Positions 59,016-64,000 of a stretch of 64,000 nt of DNA are shown piece by piece. This stretch comes from Seriola aureovittata (taxonomy: Eukaryota; Chordata; Actinopteri; Carangiformes; Carangidae). Both the position numbers and the translations under genes were made by a program. Below the pieces are notes generated by a model, which did not search any database, was not told the origin of the DNA, and saw only the letters and a program-made list of their open reading frames with translations. Where the stretch lies: the NCBI RefSeq assembly GCF_021018895.1, contig NC_079384.1:13369640-13433639 (forward strand). The letters run 5' to 3'. The stretch's first letter is position 1, and each line of letters begins with the position of its first letter.

Positions 59016-62000
59016 TCATAGTGATGCAAGATGAGTCATCAGATTCTGTCCATGTTTATTTCGTGTCTCAGCTTTGCATAGTCTGTATTAACTCACATTC
59101 TGTAACAACAGAGTCCACATACTGTAGATAAAGAGGAGAATAGATTTTCCTTTAACAGCTGAGAAGTCCAGTAACCTTACATGTAAAGCTGCTGTATGTA
59201 GCTGGGTGTTTGTTTTGTCACTGTTGGTCCAGGGCTCTCACAGACATGGTCTTTTTTTCCTCTGTGTCCTGGTTGCAGACTCGACTCGGGCTTTGTCATA
59301 CATGATGGCCAGCTCTTTGAGGCCGTGCCAGCTCCTGAACACTCTGAGTTGATTATTTTGACATCTTATGGCAAGGAGAACTCTCCTCTCAGCGGGTTGT
59401 GCTTAAGCACAGCGAAGAAGCATTCCTTTGTTAAGTGTTTGTGTCACACTTAAAGGATTAGAAAGCATTTGAAAAGCACAAGGAATAATGTTTGGAATCA
59501 CCTACTGAATAGTTCCTCTGCTCAGGTCAATGAACCGCACATTTATTTATGGAGTAAAATTAGCAACTTCACCAGAATACTGTGAGCAACTAGTCCCAGA
59601 ATCCAGGTTTGGGCCCAGTTCCAGGAGCTGGCAGGGGTTCACTGTATGGAAGAGTGTGTGTTACCCATATGATATTTTACCCATTTGACAGAATGTACAT
59701 TTATGTTCCCATATTTCAAAGTTTCTGTCAGGGTCATTTTAAATCCCCTCACCTGTATCTTACATTTAAATCTTCACATGTAGGCATGTCTGAGTCTAAA
59801 GTGGGAAAGGCATGCTGGGATAAATCACTGCAGACATTTCTACTTCGATGGTTCCCATACATCTCCGATTTTATTGTGTCTCAGGGTCCTCCGTCTTGAT
59901 ATGGTTCTGGTGACAGAGGTTTTTGGTTTCTGGTTGGAGGGAGGAGGGAGGCCTCTGCTGGGCAGGTTGTAGCACTGATTACTCCAGTGCAAATATTTTA
60001 TATAAAAATACAGTAATTATAGATTAATATAGAAGCTCTGTGTTTTTTCTGTTTTTTTTATTTTATTTTATTTTTTACTTTTTTCCTGCTCTAACTTTGT
60101 TGATGGTGCTTATAAACACTTTAGAGAATAAAACTATTTCATGAGAATGTGATGAACTCTGAATTTCAAGGATCAGTTCACCCGAATTATAAATACTGCA
60201 CATTTTCTCACTTAACCCTAGAGGTATCTTCCTTTGAAGATAGTTTGGGTTTTATTTGTTTGGGTTTAAGATGGATGTCTCTGAGATTTCTGCTTCCACA
60301 ATAAGGTTAATGTTATTCTGTTTTTGTTGTTGAAAGCAATAGAAAATTGCATTTAAACAGTTTTCAGTGGCAGCACTTCCAGCTAAAGACGTGCTCTGTT
60401 TATTATTGAAGAAGTTATTTTTCTGTACACAGTTTATTTTTATTTGTTTCATTTATTTATAAGGGACCATGTACAATATTAAAAATACTTTCTACCATTT
60501 GCAGGGCACAGTTAATAGTTTATTTTTTAAATTTTGAGATAGAAGACAGACATGAAAACAGTATAAAAACAACACGGCTTGTGATGTCCTTTTAAATCCT
60601 TTTAAATATATATTTTCAATTTCCCACAGGTTGGATATTTCAATGCCTGAGCAAATACAACCCAAACTATCTGCACAGCAAAATAAGTGAGAAAAAAAAT
60701 ATATATATTTTAATTTGGTTGAACTAACCCTTTGAAAGTACAACTGGATTCTTATAAATAGATTGTTTAAAAGATCCTAAGTGAGAGAACTCAAAGTGTC
60801 AGTCATGTTCTCCAGTTTCAGCTCTCTGAATGACTGAGGGGAGATGGACATCACTTAAGGATCCCCAGGGGAAGAAATTCCTCCAAGACTTAGTGTTTTT
60901 CTCGCTGTTCCTCACAAACGAATTCCCAAGCCATTTCCATTAAGAGACTTGGAGCAGGCTTTTCTGTGAGCTGCAAAAAATGTATAAAAAGCCAAAGGGC
61001 AGTGTTTTGTCCAACAAACCTCTGAAGGTGTAATCCATAGTGTTAAAAACAGAGTGGCTGACCTTTGGTTTGAGCTATCTGATGTCTATCTTCCTCACTG
61101 TGAACTCTGAATTTTTCTCTGGTTGGAGCTTTGAGTCTGATTTTCACACATTGGTGCTGTCAGGCTGCGTCCAGGTCTCTTGTAAATCTCCAGAGGAGAA
61201 ATGAGTGACACGTCTCAAATGTTTACATGCGGCCCCTATTCCTCTGCTCAGGATCTGAGAGGGAGGTTGGCAGCGCAGCATTTCCCCCCCTATGCCTTCA
61301 CAGAGGTTGTGTTACTGCGTCCATACATCACCCTGACACGGGTGCACTCATTGAAACGGCCCGGCTAGGCCGCGTCTCAGGATGATGACATATTTGCCAT
61401 TCCATTCAGTGAGGTGTGCAAGCATCTTATCACTGTCACAGATGAAGCAGCTCAAACCATAACGCATCCACCGTCCAATATATTCAAAGGATATGTGCAA
61501 GATTTCACTCTGTGGCTTATAGCGCTCGATAGATGATCTAATTAGCGCAAGACCCCAACATTTCGGCACCGACATCGATACTTCCCTGACCCTGCCTGGG
61601 AGCCCCCCTTCGACACAGCTTCCCCTGCTCCTCCTGGGGGTAATGGAGGGAGGAAGAATGTGGAGGGAGGAAGTAAGTTTCCTCCAGGCAGATTGCTGGA
61701 TGGAGAGGCTGAGAGACGGACAGATGACAATGGCGGGGAGGCCGGGGCCTGAGTGTCGCCTCAGGGAGACCTACACCCTGCTACATGTTGGCTCCAGCCA
61801 CTATACGCTAAGTGCACTGAGCAGAGGCCTTCACAGCGGATTTGGCAAGGTGATCCCTTCACCCACCCCCCATCCATCTCCTGCCAGCCGCTCCCCTTCT
61901 CCCTCCTTGCCTCTACCTCACCCCTCTCTCCTCTTCCTCCCTGCGTTGACACCCAACCAGGAGGTGATGAGTTGACACAGGGTGAAGACAAGTCTGGGAG

Positions 62001-64000
62001 TTTTATCTTCACCACCTCCGCTTTCATATCTTCTTTTTAGCGGTGATCATGTGTGCAGTTTATTTTAGGAAACAGTGCAACTGAAAATATACTTTTGATG
62101 TTGTTTTTTAGTTGAATGTGTGTGTATACATGTATATATCTATACATGTATTTATTATAGCCAAGTTGATACTGGATTTTTGAGGCTGATACTGATATTT
62201 ATTGGGTTTTCTTTAAGGAATTGTGACCAAGGTTCACACAGAGTAGTGGACCTAGCTCTAGTATGAATGTACGTGTTATATATATGTGTGTGGATTTGTA
62301 TAAAGATGTATATGTGTAGCTTAAAATGTTTAGACACACTAAATCTACAAATACAAATAGGACAATTCATTATAAAAAAAACTTTTTTTTATTGTAGTCT
62401 ATAGTCTGTAGTCTAAAAATAAAATTCCAGTTAATTACAAATTATTACATATTTTTGTAGTTTTGGCCATACTTCCTATCAATAATGATAATAACAACAC
62501 TGGTACTGATCCAAAACCAAGGACAAAAAAAAAAAAAAAGCCATCACATGGTCATACTAGTTTTAAATGAACCCTCAGGTTAGCTAAATATATCTGAACA
62601 AGGAAACAAAGGTGAAAGGTAAAATTACTCAAATGTCCCTAACAGTTTCAGTCACACACAGGATCATGTGGACTCACAGTTTTCCTGTGCGATGAAGGAG
62701 CAGTTTTAATGTGTTTATTTAGTTTTTAGCTTTAGTTCTTATAATTTCACCAAACTGTCAGATTCATTTCTGAATCTTTCTTGCCCCACTGGACTTTGCT
62801 CTGGTGATGTCACAGTGCCTCCCAAATATCTAAAACTACTTCAGTGAGTATAATGTTATCATGGCCAATAGAAATAAGGCCCAAAACTAGACAACTTGAC
62901 CCAAATTGTAATAAAGCACAGTTTTCCTTTAATGGAACGAGGTCAGGCCTGCGGTGAGTTCGGGGTCATCTGCTTATATGGACAAATTGTTTCATACAGA
63001 TGCAAACAGGCCTGAAGCACTTGTGATCCCTGTAGCAGTCAGACACCGTGTCTCCAGGCCTGTGCTGAATGACACTGAACATTGCCTCCTGTAGAGAGGC
63101 TGCATTGTTTCTTATGCAGGATTTAGAAAGCCGATATCAAATTCTGCCCCATTCAAAGAACCTCTGTTTTATTGGAGAGACGGACAGGTGATTGCAGCTT
63201 TCAGGACTCTGCATCATAGCGTTGAGGTGCCACAGCTCAGAGGAGAGGTGGAAAACCTGATGATGAATGGAGCAGAGGCATAGAAGTATTGAATTGCAGC
63301 AACATTCCTGAAGGTAAACTTCAGGTATTGCGATGCTGTGGTAATTTGTAGAGTCTTGTGTTGTGGTCCCAAACTCTGCTTTTCATTCTCATCGCTCAAG
63401 GTGTTGATGTTGAGGCGAACATCTTGACAGATGAAATTATACTCTTTATGACAACAGCCTCGAGGCCTTTTCTGTGGTCAGTGCCGTAAATTTCAGGCGG
63501 GTGTGACAATGATTGACGGCCTTGTGACAGAGCTTTGCAAATCCTTTAATCCGTTCATAAAGCTCAATAGGGGGCACTTGATGCACTTTATTCTGGCACC
63601 TCTCCCCATCTGGCTTCTGTAAAAGACACTCAGTGCTGTCAGATGCTCCTAGAGCCTTGACAGGAGCTGATGCCATGCAACGCTGAGAGCTTTTTATGAG
63701 ACATGATCACAAAACCGTTCAGTGTACAGTATTACAGTAACACAGATAGTGGGAGCCGCTCTTTAACCTTCACATTAACACCATTTCTTATGCTTACCCT
63801 AATACACCTCAATTCTTTGCCCAGAAAAAGTGTTGCAGACTAGAATTTATATGTGCTGTCCTTGACTTGCAGACTGCTGGAATCTCTGTAGGTTTTACGG
63901 CCATATGGATTTAGAGAACAGCTTGCAGCCTGTGACTGAGTATCTCAGTTACAGTCCGGTGTCTGTGATCTATGGATTTGTGTCCCGCTCCAGTGACACT
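59016..64000. other. Gene-poor flank, second part to window end
   Basis: No gene supported. AT-rich low complexity lies around 60040-60090 and 62110-62460, with an A14 run near 62525. The open frame at 61643-61975 was considered as an exon and rejected. A possible old repeat around 62155-62215 (GATACTGATATTTATTGGG) is uncertain. Confidence 0.6.
63564..63577 (+). promoter_or_regulatory. Weak CTCF-like motif
   Basis: TCAATAGGGGGCAC keeps the AGGGGGC core but mismatches the first half. It has the same orientation as the motif at 44475. Motif match only. Confidence 0.25.

Noticed and set aside
61643..61975. Possible exon downstream of foxi1, bounded by TTTCCTCCAG and GGCAAG|GTGATC
   Set aside because: The encoded peptide has no recognisable family, no partner exon was found within reach, and proline-rich chance frames fill the same stretch in other phases.
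1..64000. CRISPR array, prophage or bacterial operon
   Set aside because: The sequence is plainly a vertebrate genome. Tandem repeats are microsatellites, without spacer structure.

Overview
The window is vertebrate genomic DNA, most likely from a spiny-rayed (percomorph-type) teleost fish. This rests on GT-AG split genes, fish-like coding sequence, and several interspersed repeats that I recognise from teleost genomes. These include a tRNA-derived SINE, a Tc1/mariner remnant, an L1-like ORF1 remnant, and short palindromic or inverted-repeat elements. The repeat assignments are from memory, not from a database search.

Bases 1-33735 hold the last 18 coding exons of a DOCK-A family gene on the + strand, best matched to dock1 (DOCK180). 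All 18 exons join in frame across GT-AG introns into 716 codons. They cover the end of the region before DHR-2, the whole catalytic DHR-2 (DOCKER) Rac-GEF domain, a basic segment, a Ser/Pro-rich segment, and a proline-rich tail with two Crk-type SH3 ligands. The stop is at 33733-33735, followed by a 3'UTR of about 0.8 kb and an AATAAA at 34502. The introns hold simple repeats and transposon fossils but no other convincing gene.

Bases 34529-47424 are intergenic. They contain a degraded Tc1-like transposon (about 37240-38490), two further teleost repeats (39300-40325), and copies of a GCTGCAAC-terminated repeat family. A CTCF-like motif lies at 44475.

Bases 47425-49365 hold a complete two-exon forkhead gene of the FoxI class, also on the + strand, with a predicted protein of 377 aa. 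It has a TATA-like box, one short phase-1 intron inside the forkhead domain, and a poly(A) signal. Its protein looks like teleost foxi1. Its position next to dock1 corresponds to mammalian FOXI2, which raises an orthology and naming question.

Bases 49366-64000 contain no gene that I can support. This gene-poor flank may carry foxi regulatory sequence. It also holds a perfect 20-bp hairpin (57902-57948) and one more copy of the GCTGCAAC repeat family.

I found no wholly new biological system. The most interesting points are the ancient DOCK-FOXI linkage, a repeat family that carries runs of nuclear-receptor half-sites, and the perfect hairpin.
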